Assembly: GCA_020437105.1 (NCBI GenBank)
Contig: JAGQWR010000023.1
Location: 1-35,365, forward strand
DNA from: Saprospiraceae bacterium
Lineage (GTDB): Bacteria; Bacteroidota; Bacteroidia; Chitinophagales; Saprospiraceae
Direction of reading: 5' to 3'
Length of the DNA stretch: 35,365 nucleotides
In this document: positions 6,889-15,300 of the stretch, piece by piece
How positions within the stretch are numbered: position 1 is the stretch's first letter
How the letters are laid out: every line of letters starts with the position of its first letter
The notes under the pieces: generated by a model
Seen by the model: the letters and a program-made list of their open reading frames with translations, nothing else
The model's database searches: none
Told to the model about the DNA's origin: nothing
Program-made: the position numbers and the translations under genes

Positions 6889-7728
6889 TCATGCGGTTTT
6901 GGCGTTTAAGGATGTCTCCTTTGAACGTCTGCTTGCCGACTTTCCTAATGGGCTCTGTTCCTGTTTTACAGCCTCAAATGTTTGTTCGTAATCCGGAAAA
7001 TTTGTGCCCATGATCCGATCCCAGAAATTAAAATAGAGTCCATAATTCCCCCGACTTCTGGTATGGTGCATATTATGATGCGTGGAGGTATTAAACCATT
7101 TAAATACAGGGTGATTTGAAAATCCACTGGGGAATAATTCATAACCAGCATGTCCGATCACATTCCAAATTAAAGACCAGGAAGCGAAAGCCAGTAGCAC
7201 CAGAGGATGAAAAGGAATAATAAAGGCGGCAATGGGTACAATGGCTATTTCCAGGAATGCCTCCAGCGGGTGAAAGGAGAGCGCAGCCCAGGGCGTAGGG
7301 TTATGCGATTGGTGGTGTACTTTATGCAGTATTCGAAATAAGGGTGGCCGGTGGATTAGCCGGTGTACCCAATAAAAGTAAGTGTCGTGTAATAACACCA
7401 GCAGGACAAAGGAAACTGGTATCCAGGCCAGGCCGTAGCCTGTGATATCCTGGTAAATAAGCGTATAACCGTGTTGCCGCAAAAATGCAAGTCCGATGCC
7501 AATCAGGGCAAAAATGAAAGCAGTGGAGAGTGAGTGCCCGATTTCCGAGAATATTCGTGTGGCACCCGGCGTCGATTTTTGAATCTTCCATTTCCGGATT
7601 CGCACAGGACGGATATAATAAAGTACCAGGAAAAGTAAACCAGCCATAATAAGGTATCTCATGAAAATGAAAAAAGTACCAAAGAGCCAGGCTGGCAGGT
7701 ATCCAAATTTTTCAGCAAGAATAAGCAT
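6889..7728 (-). CDS. Sterol desaturase / fatty acid hydroxylase superfamily membrane enzyme
   Basis: 279 residues from the ATG at 7728. The reading frame stays open to 7863, but that extension runs through a non-coding repeat and gives low-complexity sequence. Four or more membrane segments are visible (about 10-38, 65-83, 100-114, 160-190). The three histidine clusters of the di-iron superfamily are present: HDTYFYWVHRLIH (114-126), HKVHHQSH (135-142) and THHNMHH (216-222). Members use O2 to hydroxylate or desaturate lipids. The acceptor here is unknown; sterol, fatty acid, sphingolipid or carotenoid are all possible. It is the first gene of the leftward run into DUF427, egtB and egtD. Confidence 0.88.
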   Translation of the reverse strand: MLILAEKFGYLPAWLFGTFFIFMRYLIMAGLLFLVLYYIRPVRIRKWKIQKSTPGATRIFSEIGHSLSTAFIFALIGIGLAFLRQHGYTLIYQDITGYGLAWIPVSFVLLVLLHDTYFYWVHRLIHRPPLFRILHKVHHQSHNPTPWAALSFHPLEAFLEIAIVPIAAFIIPFHPLVLLAFASWSLIWNVIGHAGYELFPSGFSNHPVFKWFNTSTHHNMHHTRSRGNYGLYFNFWDRIMGTNFPDYEQTFEAVKQEQSPLGKSASRRSKETSLNAKTA

Positions 7729-7746
7729 GGCAGGAGATTTGAGGTG

Positions 7747-7931
7747 GTTTGAGTTTGCCCCGATAACTATCGGGGGAGTTTGAGTTTCTCGCGGAGCCGC
7801 GGAGAATCTCCACGAGCAGCGCAGCTGATCATTCCACGCAAGCCGAAGGCGAGCACTCCACACGACGCGCAGCGGAGTATCAACGAGTTAGTTTGAGTTT
7901 GCCCCGATAGCTATCGGGGGAGTTTGGGTTT
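7747..7931. repeat. Pair of 41-bp direct repeats with a palindromic core, flanking 103 bp
   Basis: The 41-bp unit occurs at 7747-7787 and 7891-7931 with two mismatches. Each copy contains an 18-bp hairpin, CCCCGATAACTATCGGGG (7758-7775, one base off) and CCCCGATAGCTATCGGGG (7902-7919, perfect palindrome). The 103 bases between are GC-rich, with further short inverted matches (CGCGGAGCCGCGGAG). No gene is supported. The unit sits between the promoter side of the hydroxylase gene and the terminator of the lipoprotein gene. Confidence 0.75.
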
Positions 7932-7936
7932 GAGTT

Positions 7937-7967
7937 AAAAAAAGGGGATTCCGATTTTAGAATCCCC
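7937..7967 (-). terminator. Intrinsic terminator of the lipoprotein gene
   Basis: GGGGATTC (7944-7951) pairs perfectly with GAATCCCC (7960-7967) around an 8-nt loop. Seven A residues at 7937-7943 give a U tract in leftward transcripts. It lies 14 bases after the stop codon of the lipoprotein gene at 7982. Confidence 0.9.
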
Positions 7968-7981
7968 TGTAAAGGCACGTT

Positions 7982-8704
7982 TTATAATTCAATAGTATAG
8001 ACGGTTCCATTGATGATGAGGTTGGCAGAAAGGTCCCCTAAAAAGATTATATCTCCTTCAAAGGAAAATGATTCTCCGCCTTCAACTTCACCTGTAAGGG
8101 TGAATGAAGCAATGCCGCTTTCAATGTGTTTGTCGTCTTTGTCGATTACGAGGTCATCCACTTCGATGAGGATATTGCTGGAGAACGCATTTTGGTCCCG
8201 AATAAGTGATTGCTGAGTACCATTGCGTTCATATACGCCATTGATCAGATACGGGTTTCCGCCAAACAGATTGTCAACGGTCCAGGTGCTGTTGGCCTGA
8301 TCATCCGATTCCAGGCGGTTTGTTGCATAGGTTCCGGCTGTGGTGCGGGCGTAGTTCATGGTTGTTGGAATGTCCAGATTGTTGCAGAAAACCTCCCATT
8401 CCCAGGTGCTGGAGTACAGCGCAGTGATATAGGGGTTGTTTAAAGAACGATCAACAGTAGAATCATAGGTCATTCCGCAAGGGCTTCCACCTACTATTTT
8501 TTCGGCGTATTCATCGGCAACATAAGCTGCATCGAGGGTTTCTGTGGCGATTCCTTCCGATTGACTGGCTAATGCGCCTTCTACAATCTCTGCCGCTTCC
8601 TCTTCAGAAATAGTTTTGAGCTCCGGTTGTGGATCCTCATCCTTTTGGCAGGCGATAAAATTTAAGGAGAATAGAGCAAGAATAAAAAGCGATTGAATTT
8701 TCAT
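7982..8704 (-). CDS. Predicted lipoprotein of unknown function
   Basis: 240 residues from the ATG at 8704; an upstream in-frame ATG at 8761 would put 19 extra residues before the signal peptide. Residues 1-20 are a lipoprotein signal with lipobox LNFIAC, so Cys20 should be lipidated. An acidic linker follows (QKDEDPQPE, EEEAAEIVEG). The remainder is beta-rich with Asn/Thr/Ser, two further cysteines (CGMTYD, VFCNN) and a repeat-like C-terminal sheet (GIASFTLTGEVEGGESFSFEGDIIFLGD). No enzyme motif is seen. It is monocistronic with its own terminator. Probably a surface or periplasmic lipoprotein. Confidence 0.75.
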   Translation of the reverse strand: MKIQSLFILALFSLNFIACQKDEDPQPELKTISEEEAAEIVEGALASQSEGIATETLDAAYVADEYAEKIVGGSPCGMTYDSTVDRSLNNPYITALYSSTWEWEVFCNNLDIPTTMNYARTTAGTYATNRLESDDQANSTWTVDNLFGGNPYLINGVYERNGTQQSLIRDQNAFSSNILIEVDDLVIDKDDKHIESGIASFTLTGEVEGGESFSFEGDIIFLGDLSANLIINGTVYTIEL

Positions 8705-8916
8705 GATAAAATCATTTAATGGGTGAATGTTTGTGAATATGAACACAAAAGAAGGCCCCATTTACCTGGTTGAAAAGTATATTCAATGAGTTGCGATATA
8801 AATTCAATCAACTGTTTTTATGCCGCATATTGAGAGCTTTCTGCACTTCATGTAGTGATCCGTTCCTTTTGTTGAAGAATGATCCCCGTTTATATACAAT
8901 TATGTAGTTTCGTTAG

Positions 8917-9969
8917 GTGGAAAGGACAAATCCAAATAAGATTTTGCTACCCCCGAATCGCTACCTGAGTATGTGGTTACAGGGTAGTTTTTGGTTTTTT
9001 TTACTATTGGCATTCGTGCTGGTTGTCTGGAATTCTATTCCCTTTAATCTGGCCTTGACCAGAGGAGTAGTCAATTTGTTGCCCTTAATGGTGCTCTTTT
9101 ATGTGAATGCCTGGTTTGTTGACCGTTTTTTTGAGCGTGGACAAATTGTTTTGTATCTGTTGATTGCCGTGTTGTGGATTCTGGTGATTGGATTTATTCG
9201 CATTCAGATCAATTTGCAATTTCCCGGCATCGGACAGAATGTATTTCTGCTTGGCAAAAGGGAAACCATCCGGATAGGGGCTATATTGACCAATACAGCG
9301 ATCTTGCTGCTTAGTACCTTTTACAGGCTCATTGAAAACCGGAATTCCCGGGAACGGCAAAACCAGGAGATTCGCGAACAGCAACAAGCGGCTCAACTAC
9401 AGTTTTTGCGGTCGCAGATTAATCCGCATTTCTTATTTAATACACTTAATAATATCTATTCGCTGGCAGTAGTGGGGTCTGAAAAAACGGCTCCTATGGT
9501 TTTGCAATTGAGTAAACTCCTGCGTTATGTGCTGTATGACAGCCAGCTGGAGAAGGTACCTCTTGACCGTGAAGTGGCGCAATTAGATAAATTTATCGAG
9601 CTTTTTCAGATGCGCAGCGAAGAGGAATTGGACATTCAATTTGAAAAGAGGGGCCTGATCAGCGATATTATGATCGAACCCATGATCCTGATTCCCCTGC
9701 TAGAAAACTGTTTTAAACATTGTGATTTTGATACCAACCCAAATGCCTTTGTACGTATTTTACTTGAAGTTGAAGCATCCGGTTGGGTATTTCAGACCAT
9801 AAATAGCCATAATCCGGATGATCGGCAAAAGGATAAAACCGGCGGCGTGGGTTTAGTGAATATTCAGAGCCGTTTGGCGCTTAAATATCCGGGTCAGTTT
9901 GAATTGAAGACGGAGGCGCAATCAGATCGTTTTAGGGTTGTGTTGCGTTTTAATCCCGAAAAGGTATGA
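8917..9969 (+). CDS. LytS-type sensor histidine kinase
   Basis: 350 residues if the GTG at 8917 is used; the first ATG in frame is at 8971 (residue 19), just before the first membrane helix, so the start is uncertain. Four membrane segments lie at about 20-38, 51-68, 77-94 and 120-136. A coiled-coil-like Glu/Gln-rich linker (145-165) leads into a His_kinase domain (PF06580): phospho-acceptor His171 in QINPHFLFNTLN, an N-box-like LIPLLENCFKHC, and a GGVGLVNIQSRL ATP-lid segment. No periplasmic sensor domain is seen, so it probably senses a membrane or intramembrane cue. It overlaps the response regulator gene by 4 bp (ATGA), so the pair is translationally coupled. Confidence 0.9.
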   Translation: MERTNPNKILLPPNRYLSMWLQGSFWFFLLLAFVLVVWNSIPFNLALTRGVVNLLPLMVLFYVNAWFVDRFFERGQIVLYLLIAVLWILVIGFIRIQINLQFPGIGQNVFLLGKRETIRIGAILTNTAILLLSTFYRLIENRNSRERQNQEIREQQQAAQLQFLRSQINPHFLFNTLNNIYSLAVVGSEKTAPMVLQLSKLLRYVLYDSQLEKVPLDREVAQLDKFIELFQMRSEEELDIQFEKRGLISDIMIEPMILIPLLENCFKHCDFDTNPNAFVRILLEVEASGWVFQTINSHNPDDRQKDKTGGVGLVNIQSRLALKYPGQFELKTEAQSDRFRVVLRFNPEKV

Positions 9970-10682
9970 GTCAAAAGTTAAGAACCTATTGCGTAGATGA
10001 TGAATACCTGGCACTCCAGTTATTGGAAAGGTATATTGGCCAGGTTCCGGATCTGGAATTAGCCGGGACCTCCAAATCTCCAATGGAGGCTTTGAGTTTC
10101 CTCAAGAGCAATCCGGTGGATTTGCTTTTTCTGGATATTCAGATGCCGACCTTAAGCGGCAATAATTTACTGAAAGTCATTTCAAATCCACCTCTAACTA
10201 TTTTTACTACAGCGTATTCAGAATACGCCACTGAGGCCTTTGACCTTAATGTGGTAGATTATCTGCTTAAGCCATTTTCATTTGAGCGCTTTTTGCAGGG
10301 CGTTGAAAAAGCACAGGCAAGATATAGACAAGTTGCAATCCGTCCGGAAAAAGTGCCTGATGTCGATGCTCCGGCTCCTTTTATAGTAGTAAAAGTAGAT
10401 GGCCGGTCTCAAAAGATTTTTCTCAAAGACATTCTCTTTATAGAAGGTTTAAAGGAGTATGTGCGTATTCATACACCTGGTAAACGTTTTGTAACGCTGG
10501 AGCGTCTCCAAAAACTGGAGGAAACCCTGCCTTTTCCCCGTTTTATCCGGATTCATAAATCGTACATTGTGGCCCGCGATCAGGTCGCATCCATTGAAGG
10601 CAACCTGCTGGAAGTTGGTTCCGAGCGGATTCCGGTCAGCAGAACCCGTCGGGAAGAAGTTTATGCACTTATTTTTGGATAG
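9966..10682 (+). CDS. LytTR-family response regulator
   Basis: 238 residues. The receiver domain spans about 5-120, with acidic pocket DDE (11-13), phospho-acceptor Asp57 in LLFLDIQMP, the conserved Thr in FTTAYSEYA and Lys in DYLLKPF. The C-terminal part (about 135-238) is a LytTR DNA-binding domain: FIVVKVDGRSQKI, ILFIEGLKEYVRIHT, RFIRIHKSYIVARDQV and the final IPVSRTRREEV. It starts inside the last codons of the histidine kinase gene. LytS/LytTR pairs of Bacteroidota often control surface or export functions, but the targets here cannot be read. It converges on the aminotransferase gene with 11 bases between stop codons. Confidence 0.93.
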   Translation: MSQKLRTYCVDDEYLALQLLERYIGQVPDLELAGTSKSPMEALSFLKSNPVDLLFLDIQMPTLSGNNLLKVISNPPLTIFTTAYSEYATEAFDLNVVDYLLKPFSFERFLQGVEKAQARYRQVAIRPEKVPDVDAPAPFIVVKVDGRSQKIFLKDILFIEGLKEYVRIHTPGKRFVTLERLQKLEETLPFPRFIRIHKSYIVARDQVASIEGNLLEVGSERIPVSRTRREEVYALIFG

Positions 10683-10693
10683 TTTCAGATGTC

Positions 10694-11572
10694 TTATTGT
10701 TGCGTCAGTTCGCGGAAGCGGGCACTGATCTCCTCCAGTCTGCTCATTCCCTGGCGATTCACAATTTTCCGTCCGTCGATTTGAGATACCCGGGTGAGCT
10801 CGCCCATCGTGCCGGTGGTAAATACCTCATCGGCAGTATAAAACTCCGTAATAGAGAGGTTGACTTCCCGACATGGGATTTTCAGGTGTTCACAAATTTC
10901 GATCACATGAGCCCGGGTGATACCCGGGAGGCAGGCATGGGCATGTGGTGTTAAAACCACGCCTTTTCTGACACAAAAAAGATTTACTCCATTCGCTTCA
11001 GCGACAAAGCCATCTTTATCCAGCATGATTCCGGCATCGGCGTTGGCATAATTGGCTTCGATCTTTGCAAGAATGTTGTTGAGTAAATTGTTGTGGTGAA
11101 TCTTGCTATCCAGAAACATCGGATTATTACGTCTGACAGAACTGGTGATTAAAGTAATTTCCGGTGGATAAACCGGGGGTTTCCATTCTGCCAGTACAAT
11201 GAGGGTGCATCCAAATTGGTTGAGCCGGGGATCCATACCGGAAGTAATTTTTTCGCCTCTGGTGAGGGTGAGCCGGATATGCACCCCATCTTCCATCTTA
11301 TTTGCCTCCAGCGTTTGGTAGATGGCGGCTGTCACGGTCTCCTTGCTCGGAATTTCTTTAAAGTTTAGGGCATGTGCTGATTGCCAAAGTCGCTCCAGGT
11401 GGCGATCAAGTGAGAATACCTTTCCCTTATACACCCGCAAACCTTCCCAGACAGCGTCTCCACCCTGGACAACGCTGTCAAATACTGATACTTTGGCAGC
11501 CTCCCGGGGTAGGAGTGTACCATTGATATAAACGAGGATGTTTTTATTTTTTTCGTCAAATTGCTGCAACAT
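10694..11572 (-). CDS. Class IV PLP aminotransferase (branched-chain / D-amino acid type)
   Basis: 292 residues, ATG start. The fold-type IV pattern is clear: VYINGTLLPREAAKVSVFD at 14-32, VWEGLRVYKG (41-50), PLP lysine Lys157 in DSKIHHNN, cofactor Glu192 in GFVAEANGVNLF, then LPGITRAHVIEIC and the phosphate-site TTGTMGELTRV. This family contains IlvE, D-alanine transaminase and aminodeoxychorismate lyase; HHNNLLNNILAK resembles the IlvE/DAAT branch rather than PabC, but the substrate cannot be fixed. It lies 7 bp downstream of a sulfotransferase-like gene, an association matching a domain fusion known in plants, so a dedicated role beyond general branched-chain metabolism is possible. Confidence 0.88.
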   Translation of the reverse strand: MLQQFDEKNKNILVYINGTLLPREAAKVSVFDSVVQGGDAVWEGLRVYKGKVFSLDRHLERLWQSAHALNFKEIPSKETVTAAIYQTLEANKMEDGVHIRLTLTRGEKITSGMDPRLNQFGCTLIVLAEWKPPVYPPEITLITSSVRRNNPMFLDSKIHHNNLLNNILAKIEANYANADAGIMLDKDGFVAEANGVNLFCVRKGVVLTPHAHACLPGITRAHVIEICEHLKIPCREVNLSITEFYTADEVFTTGTMGELTRVSQIDGRKIVNRQGMSRLEEISARFRELTQQ

Positions 11573-11579
11573 AGCGTAA

Positions 11580-12314
11580 TTAATTATCCGCCTTTATGGC
11601 GAAATCAAATAAAAAGGAATAATACTTTTCGGCTTGTATGGCAAGCGGTTTGAGGTTTTCGTTTAATTCAAATTGGCGTTCTTTAAAGGGCTGAAACCCC
11701 GTTGATTGATGCACATTTTCATACCAGTAAGGAGCCCATACACCGTCTTCCGGTCGCTGGCCTTTTTTCCATTTTAGCATTTCAGGAAACCAGGGTATAA
11801 GCAGTTCACGGCAGAGTTCCTGTAGCACTTTCTCCGGATTTTTTAGCAGTTCATTGGCATCCACTACGGCTGGCTGCCTGCCCTTGGCCTGTAATTCCCT
11901 GAAAAGGGCATATTGCATTTCAATGCCGATATCCTGCATGCCCGGATTGTCGATCACCTTTGAATAGGAGTGGAGGATCAGGCGTGGATCCCGAATGAGT
12001 ACAATGTTTTCCATCTGGTCCAGAAATGCCCGATCAATATCTATGAGGTGATGGGTCATTTGTTTGAAAAAAACAATGGGGCTCTCGTACTCTCCCTGTA
12101 AGACCTTTTGCACGACTACCTTTCCGTCGGAGGACTGGCTGGCGAGTATATTTTCCCTTCCGGGATGAATGGTGCCGGAGGAGGTATGGCTGAGGTAATG
12201 CGCATACAAGGGCTCATCGACCACCACCGTATCGGGTCTTTGCGCGAAGGAATACATTAGTGCAGTAGAAATATTCCGGGGGCTTGACCAGGCATTTATT
12301 CTCCATGCTGCCAT
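11580..12314 (-). CDS. Sulfotransferase-like P-loop protein
   Basis: 244 residues, ATG at 12314. It begins with a sulfotransferase-type phosphate-binding loop, WSSPRNISTALMYSFAQR (10-27), followed by VVVDEPLYAHYLS. A second landmark, IVLIRDPRLILHSYSKV, matches the RDP..S segment that binds the 3'-phosphate of PAPS in sulfotransferases. The C-terminal half (about 150-244) is helical, with Trp/Tyr-rich GVWAPYWYENVHQSTGF. There is no signal peptide, so it is cytoplasmic. Sulfo transfer has not been shown for this branch, and the ligand is unknown. The gene is separated from the class IV aminotransferase by 7 bp, so the two products are probably co-expressed. The terminator of the preceding gene ends directly upstream of its start codon. 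Confidence 0.75.
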   Translation of the reverse strand: MAAWRINAWSSPRNISTALMYSFAQRPDTVVVDEPLYAHYLSHTSSGTIHPGRENILASQSSDGKVVVQKVLQGEYESPIVFFKQMTHHLIDIDRAFLDQMENIVLIRDPRLILHSYSKVIDNPGMQDIGIEMQYALFRELQAKGRQPAVVDANELLKNPEKVLQELCRELLIPWFPEMLKWKKGQRPEDGVWAPYWYENVHQSTGFQPFKERQFELNENLKPLAIQAEKYYSFLFDFAIKADN

Positions 12315-12347
12315 AAAAAAAGGGGGACAAGATTTGTCTTGCCCCCC
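12315..12347 (-). terminator. Intrinsic terminator of the T9SS metalloprotease gene
   Basis: GGGGG-A-CAAGA (12322-12332) pairs with TCTTG-CCCCC (12337-12346) around a TTTG loop. Seven A residues at 12315-12321 give the U tract in leftward transcripts. It is 24 bases past the protease stop codon and immediately precedes the start codon of the sulfotransferase-like gene, so that gene needs a promoter overlapping the stem, or depends on read-through. Confidence 0.85.
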
Positions 12348-12370
12348 GAAAGGTAAATGATTTTCAAAAA

Positions 12371-15300
12371 TTAATTCGATTTGACGAATCGTTCTGTTTG
12401 TATCTGACCGAAGGTGTTTTGTACGCTTAGCAGGTATATGCCCGCAGGTAGTTGCGATACCTCAATGGTTTCGGTTGTATCGCTTACTTGCCGCTGCAAA
12501 ATGACTTTTCCGGTGCAATCCCGAATAAGCAATCGTTGGGGCGTGTCCATAACAATTCGAACTTCCAGAATATCCCGTACCGGGTTTGGTATCAGGGTCA
12601 GGGAATGTTCCATCGTTTGGGTTTCACCCGGATATCCTATGAGCAGAGTCGGATTTGTTGCGAAGGTACCTGAAGCAGACCAGTCGCTCCATCCGCCCGG
12701 ACAAAGAGACCTGCTTTGGTACTCGTATGTGGTACCTGGTATCAAACCTGTCAGCGAAAAGTTGGTCGCCGCCGTTTGCAGACGTACCCATGGTCCGCCC
12801 GTAGTTGGCCGGTAAATAATTCGGTAGAGCGTGGCACCGGGCTCTGCTGTCCAGCTAATATCAGCTGTTGTTGGTGTAGTAGTGATTATATCAGCTACCC
12901 AAGGGCCACAGACACCGCTATCGTCACCTGTCGTAAAGGTATAAACCGTAGTTGACCAGTCTGAATAGGTATCATCGGTACACCGTGTTTTGGTCTGATA
13001 CTCATACGTCGTAAGTGGTAGTAGGTCTGTCAGAACCATCATATTTGCTGCGCTTGCAGCCGACTCTGCCATCCAGGGGTCAGAGCTTCCCGCAATACGG
13101 AAACGTACTTTATACTGTAGGTGATTTGCCAGGGGAACCCAGTTCAGAGTTGCATCAAATGGAGTGGTAACTACTGATGAAGCTTCCCATGGATCACAAC
13201 CCATTGGAGGCGGTGGGCCATCAACCAGAATGGTAGCTGTTTCTAAACAGCCATTGGCATCTGTGACTGCTACAACATAGGTGCCTGCGCTAAGTCCGGA
13301 AATATCCTGAGTAGTAGCCCCATTTGACCAGTTGTATTCATAGTTAGGAGTGCCACCTGTTACAGTTAGATTGATCGCTCCGTTATTTCCGCTTGTGGCA
13401 TCAGTGACCACAGAAGTCAGCACTATGGCGAAAGGCTCCATCAACGTAACCGAGCCGGTGGTCAGGTTTGCTCCATCAAATACGCTGACCGTGTAAGGAC
13501 CCGCTGCTAAGCCCGAAATGAATGGGCCTGAACCACCGTTACTCCAGGTATAGGAATAGCTTCCGGAACCGCCGGCAGCCATCGCTGTAGCCGTACCATC
13601 CGTACCCCCGTTACAAGAAATATCTGTACCGCTAACAGAGACAGAAAGCGGGGTGTTGTTTAGTGTCGTAAAACTAAAAGTAGAAGAGTAGTTACCCGTA
13701 CCACAACTATTATTACCACGAACACGCCAGAAATAGGTCGTCAGACTCTGGAGAACCACTGGAGATGCATAGGAGGTAGAATTGATTCCTGTCAGATCGA
13801 TTACAGGATTCGTAAAGCTGGCATTATCTGCTACTTGCAAGTCGTAGTTACTGGCATTCGCGGAAGCAGCCCAATTGAAGACAGGTTGCAGGGATACCCC
13901 CGTTGCACCATTTGCCGGAGTGGAAAGTACGGTGGTACCAGGAGTACCTGCCAGAACTTCCAGACTAATAGACTGGCTATGTATTCCAGGTGTACCCGAT
14001 CCACTAACCTGAATGTTGTATATCCCTGGTACTATGGCCTGGGTATTGCTTATTATCAAGGAACCGGAACCTGGCGCAATAACAGGGTTTGGAACGAAAT
14101 TCACCACTGCTCCGGCTGGTACTCCGGTAGTATTTAGTGTAACCGGACCATTAAAGCCACCAATCGAGCCGATATTGACCTGGTAACTTGCAGGTACACC
14201 CGGACAAACGCTTACGGATGCAGGGGTAACTGCCAGCGTGAAGTCTTGTGGTTGTCCGATAATTGTGAAGTTCTGATTGGAGATATCGAAAAAGATATTT
14301 CCGGAACCTCTTACCATTACACGGGCTTGTGTCGTAGAGTTGTTTGGCACCACGATGGTGTGCGAACCGTCATTAGGAGTACCTGTAGCGAGTGTAATTG
14401 GATAAGTAAAGCCGCCATCAGTAGATAGGAAGATATCTACATTAGCCGCATTAACAGTACCGCCTGTGGTTCCGGCTACATTCCAGGTAATGGTTTCATT
14501 GTTGCCTGAATTCCAGGTCAGTGCTGTATTTGGAGAAGTAACCACGAATGGTCCGGTATTGCCATCTACGCTTACTGTAATTTGGTCATCATCTGTGCAG
14601 CCCGCTCCCGGATTATTATCCCGGACAGTGAGTTTCCAGGTATATGATCTGGTTACACTGGACAAGACCTCCCAGGTTGGAGTGGTATTAGTTACCAGGT
14701 CGGCCAAATTAGGTAAATACCGAACCGGAGTTACTGTTGGAGAGTTAGACCGGAAAGCCGGACCGGAACTATTAGACGATTGCGGTGGCTGTGTAGCCAC
14801 TTGTTTGTCATATTGTTCCCAGCAATAGGTAAGCATATCCCCATCTGCATCCGTGCCTGAACCTTCCAAAACGAAGGGAGTTGATTTAGGGATGTTATAG
14901 CCGTTTCCAGCATTGGCTACTGGTGCATTATTTCCAGTAATGGTGGTGACAGCGCAACTATTTCCGGAGCCATTTGTAAAATTGGTCATCAGGATCACGC
15001 TGTTGATGTGGAAATGGTCATCACTATGAGGTTGCACATTGGGGCTGCAAACACCCGCATAGCCCATGATCGTGGATCCACTCCCCGGCTCGTATGAAGA
15101 TTGAGAATCGCGATTACAGTTGTTGTTCTGAGTATGTCTGCCACCGAATTGGTGACCCATTTCGTGGGATACATAATCAATGTCAAACGGATCACCAACA
15201 GGCGTGTTTTGGCCTGTTACTCCGCCCGCTTTATTGGAGGAACAAACAGCATTCAGGTAAGCAACGCCACCGCCTCCGGTACTGAATACGTGGCCGATAT

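Noticed and set aside
7729..7863. N-terminal extension of the hydroxylase-superfamily protein
   Set aside because: The added residues are encoded by repeat DNA, and the ATG at 7728 gives a normal N-terminus just before the first membrane helix.
10694..11572. Aminotransferase as the missing ergothioneine C-S lyase EgtE
   Set aside because: EgtE is a fold-type I PLP enzyme; this protein is fold-type IV with the class IV signature and is more than 3 kb from the egt genes on a separate unit.
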